DNA from: Cycas panzhihuaensis
Taxonomy: Eukaryota > Cycadophyta
Reading direction: 5' to 3'
DNA length: 64,000 nt
NCBI GenBank assembly: GCA_023213395.1
Contig: CM041465.1
Location: 22,568,001 to 22,632,000 of the forward strand
This document shows, one piece after another, positions 33,985 to 44,954 of the stretch. Within the stretch, counting starts at the first letter, position 1; each line of letters opens with the position of its first letter. The notes under the pieces were generated by a model. That model saw nothing but the letters and a program-made list of their open reading frames with translations, was not told the DNA's origin and ran no database searches. Both the position numbers and the translations under genes were made by a program.

Positions 33985-36722
33985 TGTTTCCCAGATATAG
34001 AGAATGGATACAGACAGGGCGAATCAGGTAAGCACAGGTATGCTTCTTCCTTTTCATTTGTACTATTTCTTTGAAAAGGTTGATAGAAGTGTTGCCTTAT
34101 TGTATGATTGTTTGCTTCATTTGCATGATCACTTTGCACCTGTTGCCTGGTCATGCTGCTTGTCGTATTGTGAGCCTATGACAACCCAGTGGGACCAACC
34201 TTTTCATAAGGTAGGAATCCCCCATGGCACTTTATGACCCTCCATGCTACCTCCACACTGCCTCAAGCCTCATTTAATTTGTATGACCCATTCATGCCTT
34301 GATTTTGAGCTCCTATCACCTTATTTCCAGGACCTTTAACCATTGATGCTCCTCTTACCTTTGTCCACATGCCTTCTGGACTGTCTTAGCCACTTGGACA
34401 GGAGGGCCAACCCCTTCCATGCCTACCACATCACCTCTTAAGGCTCCCAGAACCCAGATTATTACCATTCTGTCTTTTTGGTCCCACACCATTGTAAACT
34501 TAGTGGTACTACAAAGTTTACCGTGGTGTGACTATTGCAAGTTATTTTTAAAAACTGTCATAGCAATTCTCTCTTTTCCCATGGAATCACCACATGTCCT
34601 CGCATCTAACTCAGCCATATTTTCTTGTTTAGGGATGGGATGGGTATAAATCCCAAAACCATCATTATTTTACCTCTCTTAGATCTCTTTTGGCTCTCTA
34701 ACTCAACTACTTCTTGCTGTAACTTCTGCTCTTCGTCTCTTCCTTCCATAGGTCCACCTATAGACTTGCATTATTTTGTAACTCTAGCCAGGACCTGCCT
34801 ACAATGGTCCCTATCCATGGTGGAAGGATTCTCTCTAGGCATTCTCAAGTAAGTTTAGGTGTGGTTCTCTTCTCATTCACCCCAGCAAGCATCTCCTATA
34901 GCCATCCCTAGGGTTACCTCCTACAAAACCCTACAGGAACCCTCCTCTTTCGCTAGTTGCAAGGGAAAACCTGCCCTAGACTCATCACAGCAGGTATTTT
35001 AGACCCTTTTTTAAGGATTTATGTTATGTTATCTTTATGTTAGATTTATTTTCTAGTGTGTGTACTTGCTTTCTCCATGTTTGGCTATAGCAAACCTTGA
35101 TCCCATCGAGTTTGACCTTTCATTCTAGGTTTCCACCTTTCCTCCGCTAGTTTTCCTTAAGGAAGCAGCAGGAGAAGATCCATAAAGGTTAGGTGAAGGG
35201 AGTAAGGTGGGGGTAGCCCCACTTAGGCCTACTCTCCAAGGGCAACCCCCTTCCTACCTTTATTCTCTCGCTCCCATGTTTCTCTTGGGTTAATTAGGAG
35301 AAGGTGAACCTTAGGCCTGTATTGGATTATCAGCATGTGCAGCCCCTTGCTACACTGATTCCAGGCATGCACGCCTCCCATTTGGACCCCGTAGTATCCC
35401 TAATACTGTTGGGTATCCTTTGAAAGCATTGGTAGGGGTTAGTATGCCAGATTACTACCCCTAGTAACTCCATCGCCTTTCTACCTCTCCAACACTCTGC
35501 TACACTTAGCCTCATGTTTCTTGGTTGTCATAAGTTACTATTTGTCCTTGCTTTGCTGTGCTAAAGGGCTGTGTGGAGAACCTAGTGGAGGGTTTAGCCA
35601 TCCTGAGGCTTCCCTTCACTCCTTCTTACTTGATATTCATGTTTGCTTGAGGGACCATTGGAGTTATTTGCAGCAGTTATTTTCCTAACTTGATATAATG
35701 ATTTGATATATATATCACATATACTTGCATATATATATATAGCTCTCTTTGTAGTCCCTCCTTGGAAGGGATAAGTTCTTGAATGTGTAGGTTGGAGTAG
35801 TTTTGCGTAAAAGGAAAAGGTCTCTAAATTTGGGTACGCTTCGTCCCCTTTTCCTTTCTTTCGTTCCATTTGCTTCCTTTTTGTTCCACTTTCTTTTTAC
35901 AAAGGGAAGGTAAGGAAGCCCCTTCTTCCGCATCGATCTTTGTCATACATTCGTCAGCTAGCGAGAGGGCATGTGTTGCATGTGGGTGAGGTCTCCCGTC
36001 AGCTGCTACACCTCCTGGGTACGTATATTTTCTCCCTTACCCCCCTATTTCCATTTTTTTGCTTTTATTTAAATCTATGTTCTAGCTAAATATACCACAT
36101 AAAAGTAAAAGGTTAAATGGTGTTGATTGTTTGCACTTATATGTCATATGCTTGACTCATATAGGAAAATGACATTCTAGGAACCCCTCTTTCCTCTTCC
36201 TCTTCCTACTACCCAAACATACCCTTAGGTATCTTTTGTTTGGCATTGTTTGCTTGCACACGTCACATTTATTCTTTTTGCTTCTTTGCCCCTTTAGTTG
36301 TTAAAGGAGGATTTGGCTTGAGTGCCTCCCTCTCTCTCTCTTGGTTCTATTGGCCTTGACGAAATAGCCAAGAGAGATCTTCTTACATCGTAGGCCTTCA
36401 CCTACCCCATTCACATCCAGTTCCCTTCATCATAGAGAAACTCTTTGAGGATTCCTCTTCTTCCCTTCTGGCCATCCAAGGGTGGGAGGACCTTCCTCTC
36501 AAGACCATCTAGGCTACCCCCTGTATACACTCTCTCTTCTAGATTGAGTGCTACTTTAAGGTAGTTGGGTGCCATTCGTAGGTCCTGAACTCGTACTCTG
36601 GTGCATGGGGCACCCTGCGTGGTGCTCTCTTTACTTGTAGGATCTTACCCACACCTTTATCATCATTATTATTTACCATCATTCCTATTGAGCTTAGCAA
36701 TTATCCTGTAGATGCACATCCT
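33985..36722 (+). repeat. Gypsy-4 3' LTR
   Basis: A 2738-bp LTR from TGTTTCCCAGATATAG to GATGCACATCCT. It has the TATA box at 34645-34651 and the conserved block at 35903-35922. It is clearly diverged from its 5' partner, so the insertion is old compared with Copia-3. No genes seen. Confidence 0.94.
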
Positions 36723-36915
36723 GAATCCAGCTTATTATAGTAGAACAAAGCATATTGCTCTTAAGTACTATTTTGTTAAACAAGTTGTAGAAGTAGGTGG
36801 AGTGGTAGTTGAGAAGATTCACACCAATCAGAATTATGCTGATATGTTCACAAAACTAGTACCATTAGAGAAGTTAAAATGGTGTTTGACTTCTCTTGGC
36901 TTACAGAAAAGATGA
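36723..36915 (+). pseudogene. Copia-5 RNase H tail, right part
   Basis: Resumes after the Gypsy-4 TSD: SRTKHIALKYYFVKQVVEVG, then QNYADMFTKLVPLEKLKW, then SLGLQKR and TGA. It is better preserved than the same stretch in Copia-2 (4488-4752). PPT AAGGTGGAGAT (36952-36962) and the LTR follow. Confidence 0.88.
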
Positions 36916-36962
36916 TGAAGGGTCCAGGAAAGGTACCGGGTAATTATTGTCAAGGTGGAGAT

Positions 36963-37608
36963 TGTTGGATATTATGACAACAATATTTTAGGGCTAACAT
37001 TTTGGCATGTTTTCAGCATGGTTTCCCTCCCTAGTCTTTCTCTGAGGGTTCCAAGGGGGGCAGGAGCCCCTCTTGGCAGGGGGTTGTAGGGGGGGTAGAA
37101 TGCCCCACGCTAAGAGGGGGTTCAGGGGTGATAGCCCTCGACCTAAAAAATTAGCCCTATAAACCATATTAAAATGTAAAGAAAATCATGGTCGTTCAAT
37201 ATAAATACCCTAGATTCTACAATTGAGATTCATGCCTTGGATGTCCCTCTCATGTAGCCCATTCTAGGGCTTTTCTTATTATGTTGTATGTAATGTAATG
37301 TACTGTGATGAGGGCGGTGACTGGTTGTTGTTCCTGAGAGCACTCTACTACTGAGATGTACTGTTTATCTATTCTATAGCAATAAAGATTGATACCTTCC
37401 CTGTATGGATGTTTCCCTAGCACACTGCTAGAGTTTTACCATGTTATATCAAGTGTATATATGATGTTTGGCTTTCATTTTCATGTTATTGTATTATCTC
37501 AATTTTTAGAACTTGCATGTAATTTTAAGTTTCAATTTCTATAACTAGTTGCAAGAATGCAATAGATCTTGGTGGCTATTAAAGGGTTGGGACCTTGTAT
37601 TCTCAACA
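36963..37608 (+). repeat. Copia-5 3' LTR
   Basis: A 646-bp LTR, TGTTGGATATTATGAC... to ...TATTCTCAACA, partner of 19952-20596. Confidence 0.94.
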
Positions 37609-40600
37609 CTTAGATGCGACGATTCTTAGGTCACTTACGAGGCCTACTCCCATTGTCAGAAAAACCTTCTTATCATCCCCTTCCTATATCAGATCCTGAT
37701 ATTGATCGTGGAAGGATCTCTCTTAGATTGGGCATACCATGCCTATGTGTGTGATTCCTTAAAGCCATCTACTTCCTTCCAAGGGTCCACCTAAGGAAGT
37801 GAAGACCCTATGTATTATCTGGGTGATATTTTGCACCCCCAATCTCATCATTATTCTACTCATGAAGTAGAACCTACATCTCCTTTAGAGTTTCACCATT
37901 CCCATGGAGATTCTCATGAGGACTGTCTTACGGGACCCGATTCATATGAGGCTCCTTCTACCTCATACGATTAAGTGGATACCCCTCTCACTGATGTGGT
38001 AGAGTCTTTGAGTCAATACTTCCAAGTCGCATGCCTCCAATTGTGCCCAAGGTGGTTTGAGGAGGTCTCTCAAGGTGTTGTACCACCTCTTCTACATCTC
38101 CTTCCCCTTGCTCATCACGTTTAGCTACTTTACCTGTGATGAGCCTACATTTTACATCTTCTTCCTCTCCCCATGGTATATGCACCTTAGGGACCACTCA
38201 AGGTATGTCATCTTCCCAAATTGGGTTGAGGATGCTCCCGGCTAGTCAAACCACTAGCCCTCCTCCTACTATCGTTTATCCACCTACTAGACCTAGGGGA
38301 CCTGCATGTCCCCCTACTTCTAGTCACATGGGGTCTGTCCCCACACAATCCCAACATCAACCTAAGGACCCTTCCCTTTACCAACCTCCTGGTTACACTA
38401 CTCAACCATGGGGGCATGGTAAAATGAATTCCTTACCGGCTTATAGGGTGGACCCTCTACATCCTTATGGGGTCGCGCCACCCACGAGTGGCCCATATGG
38501 GTAGAATCTGGTTCCTCACCCCTCCTTTTCACCATCTTATATGGCACCTTACATCATGCCTTTGTAAGGAGGCCCAACTCCTTCCCAAGGCTCATTCCCT
38601 CAAGCTCCTTTTCAATAAGGAGTGCTCTCTCTAAGAGGGATGGGTATGTCATACCTATCTGCTCCCATACAAGTTTCCTCAAATGTGGGATTCGCGCCTC
38701 CTCACTAAGCAGTAAGAGGATAACATCCCCTTTTGAACCAAACCCTCCTAGGAGGGTTTGGCCAAACCTACCCACCATTATTTCCTACGTATGTTGACCC
38801 CATGGTCCAGTCAAGGGTATGACCCTTAATGGACTATCGGTCAACCCCATTATTTGTTAAGGTGCTAAGGACTAACTTACCGCCTCACCCCCCTAAAGTC
38901 CCCAAATTCGATCGGACTTTGTCGCAACACCCAGCAGAGCATGTTCGTAGCTTCCCTATGGCATGCATTGATTACTAGGCTTATGACCACATCCTCATAA
39001 AATTATTTTCGCAATCTCTTCAAGGCGATGCCCTCAAATGGTTTTATTACCTGCCCGCACATTATATGTTCTCATTCCAACAACTCATGGATGAGTTCAT
39101 CAACTACTTTGATGTGGCTTGCCCATTTGAGAGTGGAATGAAATCCCTTCTGTCGCTTAAATAAGTCCACGATGAGATGAATCGTGATTTTATATGGCAT
39201 TTCCATGACCTTCTTTACTCCACTAAGGCTACTTTACCTGAGGAGTTTAAGAGAGACTTTTTCGTCAATGCCCTTTGTCCAGAAGTTCACGTAGAAGTCC
39301 TTAAGATGGGGGTGACTACGTGTGACTCTGTTATCGCAAAGTGCTTGGAACTTGAGGCTATTGAGATCTAGGCTGGACTCAAGAAGCCTCTTAAGTCCTC
39401 ACAGTGACGTGAGGTACCACCACCATCAAAAGAAACTAAATCTTAATAATCCTCTAAGTCTTCTTCCCACTCTATCGAGAAGACTCTAGATCCCCTTACT
39501 TCATCTATACATTTATTTGAATGTACAATGAAGGAACTCAAGCTTCAAACTCCTTCATCTCCCACTTCCAACAAGCCTATTCACCAGGCCTCACAAGTGA
39601 CTCCTTCTAAGGGTGGCAATACCCAATCCTCTCAAGCAAGGAAACCTAACTCCTCTCTTGAGAAGAAGTGGTTCTCGATCCATGGGGAGTGCTTCCATGA
39701 TGACATGCACTGTCTAGCGTAGCATCCTAGGGCTACCCTACAATGTGACTCTTCCCCAAAATGGTCATCTAGACCCAACCTAGATCAACTTGTTCATAGA
39801 TATCCTTTCCCCAAACATGGGGAACGTGATCGTAACCCTCAACAGAAGAACAACTGGAACTGAGGGAGGTCTCCTAACCCTCGCTCTTCTCAAGCCAAAG
39901 GGAAGGGTGTGAGGAATTCATCTTCTTCCTCAAGTTCCCCTAATTGATGCACTCCATCACCTTTGCAATCCCAGAATAAGGGAAAGAAGGTTATTCAATT
40001 GCTTGAGACCACCCCATTGTATGCCTTAACCTAGTCTCAAGCGATCAAAGAGGCAAATGGCACCTCTTTGTCCACATCTCATCCTAACCCTCTTCTGGGA
40101 ACTTCTCTTCTGGAAGCCACCATACCCCCCAAGACCATTCCTGTACACCTTGGTCATTACGACTTTCGAAGGGTGCTTCCCCAACCCACTGTGAAGGGAA
40201 AGCCTTTCTCGGTCATTGATGTGCTCCATACCATGGCTATGGGAATGTCTATAATAGACATCTTGAGGAGTTACCCTAAATAACACACATTGCTCTTAGA
40301 GGCTTTAGGATTAGGTGACGCGCCCGTTCACGACTTGGGAGTCATCTCAAGTCATGAACCCGTCATTTCCTTTGATCCTAAGGATCTTTCCCCTTTTAGC
40401 AAAAGGGAGTGCTAGTGGCACTTCCCTTTTACTATTACCATCGATACTCCATATTGTACTTTACGAAGAATTATTATCGATAATGGTTCTTCCATTAATG
40501 CCATGCCTTTGTGTGTTATGTAAGAGCTTGGTATTTTAGCTATAGAACCGGTTCCATGGCAGTGCCAAGGCTATGATGGTAGCGAAAAGACACGTTTGGG

Positions 40601-40850
40601 ATTGGTGTCTATCCTGCTTACTTTTATGGACAATACTGTCCTTGCTGATATTATAGTCCTCGATGTTGATGTTGACTACAATCTGTTGTTGAGATGCCCA
40701 TGGCTCGATTAGATGGGAGCCATGTGCTCGTCCCATTGGGGGTAACTTAATTTCATCCACAAAGGACAAATGAGAGTTATCTCCCAAGAGCTTCTTCCTA
40801 TTAAACAACCACGTCAATCCCATCAAGCATCTCATGGATAAATGAAAGGC
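37609..40850 (+). pseudogene. Gypsy-3 gag and protease, broken
   Basis: Leader resumes at 37609. Gag aligned to Gypsy-4 starts near 37708, where its ATG has become GTG. TAA at 37792 matches the Gypsy-4 stop exactly (28 codons in). A Pro/Gly/Tyr-rich region (about 38240-38500) is followed by the gag core (LPPHPPKVPKFD, about 38880; TAG at 38976, shared with Gypsy-4) and VNALCPEVHVEVLKM. The zinc finger near 39670-39711 reads FSIHGECFHDDMHC, so its first Cys is lost. The protease keeps IIIDNGSSINAMPL (Asp codon 40479), with DNGS instead of DTGS/A. Numerous stops and frame changes are present. Confidence 0.87.
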
Positions 40851-41234
40851 AAAAAAGGCCTTTCTACCTATGCCTCTGCTTGTTCTATTGATATCCCTGA
40901 CTCATCTTGTTTGGAAGAAGACCCCTCACCCTCTTCTTCCAACCTCACACGGTTCGCTCCTATTGGTGTTAGAAGTTATGGATACCTTACCATCCTTAGT
41001 GACGATGAGTCCTATGGCGAGGATGAGGATCTCCCTCACCCCACTTCCCTTCTGGGCATGAGTAGAGGGTGCCTCCTTCATTCTAGATCCTGCTCTGGAA
41101 CCTCTATAGTTGGAGAAACTAGTTCTCCCCTTGTATCTCATGTCCTTGCTCCTGTTGATCAGGTGCTCCTTGAGTCTTCCCCTTTATTACCTCACATAGG
41201 TAACGAAGTTGGGGAACCTCCTCTTGTCCCTTGA
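40842..41234 (+). pseudogene. Gypsy-3 acidic linker region
   Basis: Open frame of 130 codons between protease and RT: SACSIDIPDSSCLEEDPSPS..., GVRSYGYLTILSDDESYGEDED. The equivalent Gypsy-4 segment is 28322-28650. Acidic and Ser-rich, with no known domain seen. It probably forms a spacer of the polyprotein. Confidence 0.65.
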
Positions 41235-41559
41235 GAGGGACCTCTTTCTATCTCTTCCATGGAGTCTATTGGGAACACTGAGTAGTGTGACGACTACCAT
41301 GGTCTCGCTGCCTTTACTTCCCCTCATCCTTTGTCTTCTCAAAGTGTGGTAATCCATGGGGTGGACTACTTTGAGAATGATAAAACCCTACTTGAGAATT
41401 TAGTAGGCTCTACACCTAACCTCCCTTCTGGTCACCATAGGCTTGGTTATTAGAAGATCTTGGCTACAAGGTCTTCTCTTACCAACCCAACTTCATCCCC
41501 TGTCACATCTCTTTCTGTTGACTGAGCCCCCCTCCACTTTAAATAGGGGAATACCATAT

Positions 41560-42560
41560 GCATGGGGACAACCTAGGACATAGTCCTTTCCCCTGGCAAA
41601 GTCATTAAGGTTAGGGTAAAATGCTCTCCTGATGAGGTGAAGGAGTATACCCTTCTATTCTAGGAGTTTCGAGATGTTTTTGCATGGGATTACTCCAATA
41701 TGAAAGGAATTGATCCTTCAATCGTGACCCATAACCTTACTACCATTCTCGACGCTTGTCCCGTGTGTCTGAAGCAATGTCCTCTTCATCTTAAGCTCTC
41801 AGCTATGGTTAAAATGAGAGTTAAGAAATTGCTTGGCGTAGGATTGATCACTTCTATTGAATATCCTAAATGGGTATCTAACATTATCCCCATTGCTAAA
41901 AAGAATGGGACAATCTAGATATGCATTGATTTTTATGATATCAATAACGCATGTCCTAAGGACAATTTCCTACTTCCTTTTATCAACCAGATCATCAATC
42001 AAACTGTTGGTTTCGAAGTTATGTCCTTAATGGATGGCTTCTCTGACTATAACTAAATCTAAATCTCTCCTGAAGACCATCACAAGATGGCCTTTACCAC
42101 TTCGTGGGGTACTTTCGCCTATAAGGCGATGCCTTTTAGACTCAAGAATATAGGCACCACTTATCAAAGGGTGATGCAATTCATTTTCCATGATCTCATC
42201 AATAAATCCTTGGAGGTCTTCTTGGATGACATGATAGGTCTCTCACATGTTAGAGCTCATCACCCTACTGATTTACAGGCCATCTTTACACGATGCTGCA
42301 AATACCACATAAGCCTTAATCCTTTTAAATGTATGTTTATTGTAATTACTGGCAAACTCCTTAGTTTCCTTATGTCTAAACAAGGAATCCAAATCAACCC
42401 TGATAAAGTCAAGGCCATCCTTGACATGCCACCTCCTAAATCCCATGATAGATTAAGCTGTTTTTAGGTAGGCTTGGTTTCCTCAAGCATTTTTTGGCAA
42501 ACTTCACCATAAACGCCAAACCACTCACTAACCTATTAAAGAAGGAGGCATCGTTTGTTT
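41560..42560 (+). pseudogene. Gypsy-3 reverse transcriptase, broken
   Basis: Recognisable gypsy RT: FAWDYSNMKGIDPSIVTH, KKLLGVGLITSIEYPKWVSN, AKKNGTI.ICIDF, ACPKDNF.LP and the active-site strand EVFLDDMIGLS (FLDD, 42219-42230). Further on come KCMFIV and KPLTNLLKKEASFVW. Stops at about 41917 and 42055 and frame changes break it. Immediately after FVW the sequence passes to the last part of the RNase H-to-integrase connection (KHYLG..., then TGRIGKWVILL.EFDLHIV), so the catalytic part of the normal pol RNase H is missing. Confidence 0.85.
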
Positions 42561-44080
42561 GGAAACACTACTTGGGTGATCATTCAATCTGATCCCCTAT
42601 GTTATTTGCTTACTTGACCTAACCTGACCGGTAGGATTGGCAAGTGGGTCATCCTCCTTTAGGAATTTGACCTTCACATCGTTAATAGGAAATTAAAGAA
42701 GGGAATTGTAGTGGCCAAGCAACTCATCGACACTCCTATTCTGAACTCTTTGGACATTCCTGTTGACGATTCTCTTCCTGATAAGCCTATCTTGGCCATT
42801 CAGGACCTCCCTCCTCATCTGCTTACTGATAGCGAGTGGTATGGGGATATCATGTAATATCTCACTCGATAGCAGTATCACCATGATGCTAGTGATAAAG
42901 TTAGGTCTCGTATCCGGTGAACTACCAGACAATACCTTCTTATAGGTGAGGTATTATACAAGAGATCCTTTAATGGGATCCTTCTTCATTGCATCATTCC
43001 TGATAAAGTATACCAGATACTCTGTGAATGCCACCATGGCATTTACGAGGGCCACTTTGGGAGCCAATCCATCACCCAAAGGATCCTTCGTATGGGATAT
43101 TATTAGTCATCCCTCTTCAAGGACACCCATGCTTACACCTTGAGATGTCAGTGATGCCAGGAGCATGCCAACATCACTCACTTGCCTTCTAAGGCACTCC
43201 ATCCTATTATATCTCTATGGCCCTTCTCTCAATGGGGTTGGACCTTATTGGAGCCATAAGTCCATCCTCTTCGTTGTAGCATAAGTTTATCTTGACTACA
43301 ACAGAATACTTTACTAAATGGGTGGAAGCCATTCCTTTGACTACGGCTCCTAGTAAGATGATAGCTACCTTTGTCTACTAGCATATCATCTGTCGCTTCG
43401 GGGTCCCTGATGTCTTAATCATGGACAACAGAACTCCTTTTTGCAACAAAGAGATGGATGAGCTTTGTGAGAAATTCTATATTTCTCACAAAACTTCTTC
43501 TTCTTACTACCCCTAGGCTAATGGCTAGGTTGAATCATTCAATAAAACTCTCATAAATATCCTGAAGAAAACTATTGCCCAATATCAAAGAGATTGGCAT
43601 CTCCAACTCCCTTCCACCCTATGGACGTATTGCATGTCTATCCATATGGCTACGGGAATGACTCTGTTCTTCCTAGTCTACGAGATGGAGGCGGTTCTCC
43701 CATTAGAAGTGGACATTCCTTCTCTGTGGGTCTCTCTCTGAGGTCTAGTCAATGAGGAGTCTATCTGATAGGCTCGCCTCTTAGACCTTGAGGCCTTGGA
43801 TGAGAGATGCTTGGCCAACTACCAAGCCAACCTCACCTCTAAGGCTAGGGCACAAAGGACTTATAATAAAAAACTTCATTCCCATCCTTTACATCCCATG
43901 GACTATGTCCTCAAGCTAGAATATCTTGACGATTACCTAACCAAATTCAGACCCAAATGGGTTGGTCCTTTTGTCATCCTTGAGAGTGTTGGGAATGGCA
44001 CTTATAGGATCACCACCCTAGAGGGCCTCGAATTTGAGAAGGCTGTGAATGGGAAATTCCTTAAGAAATTCTACGTGTGA
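42561..44080 (+). pseudogene. Gypsy-3 integrase, broken
   Basis: Shows the RNase H connection remnant, then the zinc-binding HHCC region (CECHHGIYEGHFGSQ..., a Cys pair near 43145-43155). The catalytic core has the second Asp in LIMDNRTPF (about 43423) and the Glu in VESFNKTL (about 43533). The C-terminus reads LTKFRPKWVGPFVILESVGNGTYRI to KFYV and TGA at 44078. The first Asp region near 43235-43320 is disturbed by frameshifts. It would have inserted the cDNA into the host genome. The C-terminal 94 codons (43796-44080) are intact. Confidence 0.85.
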
Positions 44081-44954
44081 CTATTCCGTTATTCTGTTGC
44101 ACTCTAAAATGAGCCTAAACTACCATCCTAGATGCATCCCCATTCCGCCTAGCCATAGGTGGAATGGCAGCTTAGGGTGATCCCTCTACTTCTCTTGGGT
44201 TCCTCCCGTGGAACCTCTCATCCCCCCTTTTCCTCTGGGGGTTTGTCCTCCTATTTGGGTATATTCCCCAACTAGGACAACATGATGGAGTGCCATCACT
44301 CCTTTCCCATTGGCATTTCCTTTGAATATCCTGCTATGCTCCCATGTGGATATGTGTGTTGCCCTATCTCCTAGCCTCATATATGTCTATCGCCACCACT
44401 CATGGTGAATGTGTGTGTGCCTGTTAGGTGTGTGGCCTCGCATGAAAGGAAGTGTGTATAATTCAAACAAATCTCATAACACAAACTATGTGATAACTAA
44501 CTCAAACATCATGATCCATAGCTCCTTGTGCATGCACACATGTTCTCACATCATATATACACATACATACATGAATATATAAACATAAATACTCATCATC
44601 CATCATGTGTCATATACACATCAACATATATCAAATAGGGACCAATGGCCCCGTCTATAGACATAAAAAATCATCATGTGTCATATCATACAAATGGTAT
44701 GGTACATCATCCGTGGGAAGCTGAAATCCTTATGGGGAGGAGTACAATCATGTGGCATCATATGGTGACTCCCTGGAGGTCCGCTACTTTCCCTTATCAG
44801 ATTAAAACTATACTACTGTACCCTACTACTGCCCTACTCTTAGGGCATCATCTCTTGGTCGATGTGATCCCTCTCCTAGGGACCACATACCTCCCAGACT
44901 TTGTCGACATCTTAGGGAGATCCCTACCTTGCTCCCCTCATCCTGAGGTCTCTA
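44081..44954 (+). other. Gypsy-3 spacer
   Basis: Aligns with the Gypsy-4 spacer at 29273. It has a CATA-rich stretch near 44550-44600. No coding signal seen on the plus strand; probably the 3' flank of the antisense gene. Confidence 0.5.

Larger units (their letters stand above)
22596..36722 (+). mobile_element. Gypsy-4: Tat-type gypsy element lacking the RT/integrase core
   Basis: A 14,127-bp element with LTRs 22596-25356 and 33985-36722 (2761 and 2738 bp), exact TSD gaatc (22591-22595 and 36723-36727), PBS at 25357 and PPT CCAAGGGGGTAG (33973-33984). Internal order: gag, protease, linker fused to integrase C-terminus, antisense PMD-type gene, sense RNase H ORF. RT and the integrase core are deleted. 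It is closely related to Gypsy-3 and is the innermost layer of the right arm. Confidence 0.95.
19952..37608 (+). mobile_element. Copia-5: RT-less copia element split by Gypsy-4
   Basis: LTRs 19952-20596 and 36963-37608, PBS 20599, PPT 36951-36962, gag to partial integrase 20634-22507 and an RNase H tail at 22508-22595 plus 36723-36915. Gypsy-4 sits inside the RNase H tail with TSD gaatc. Own sequence is about 3.5 kb. Integrase C-terminus, RT and the RNase H N-terminus are missing. The 5-bp flanks (catgg and cttag) are not an exact duplication, so the TSD has decayed or the ends are slightly altered. Confidence 0.93.
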
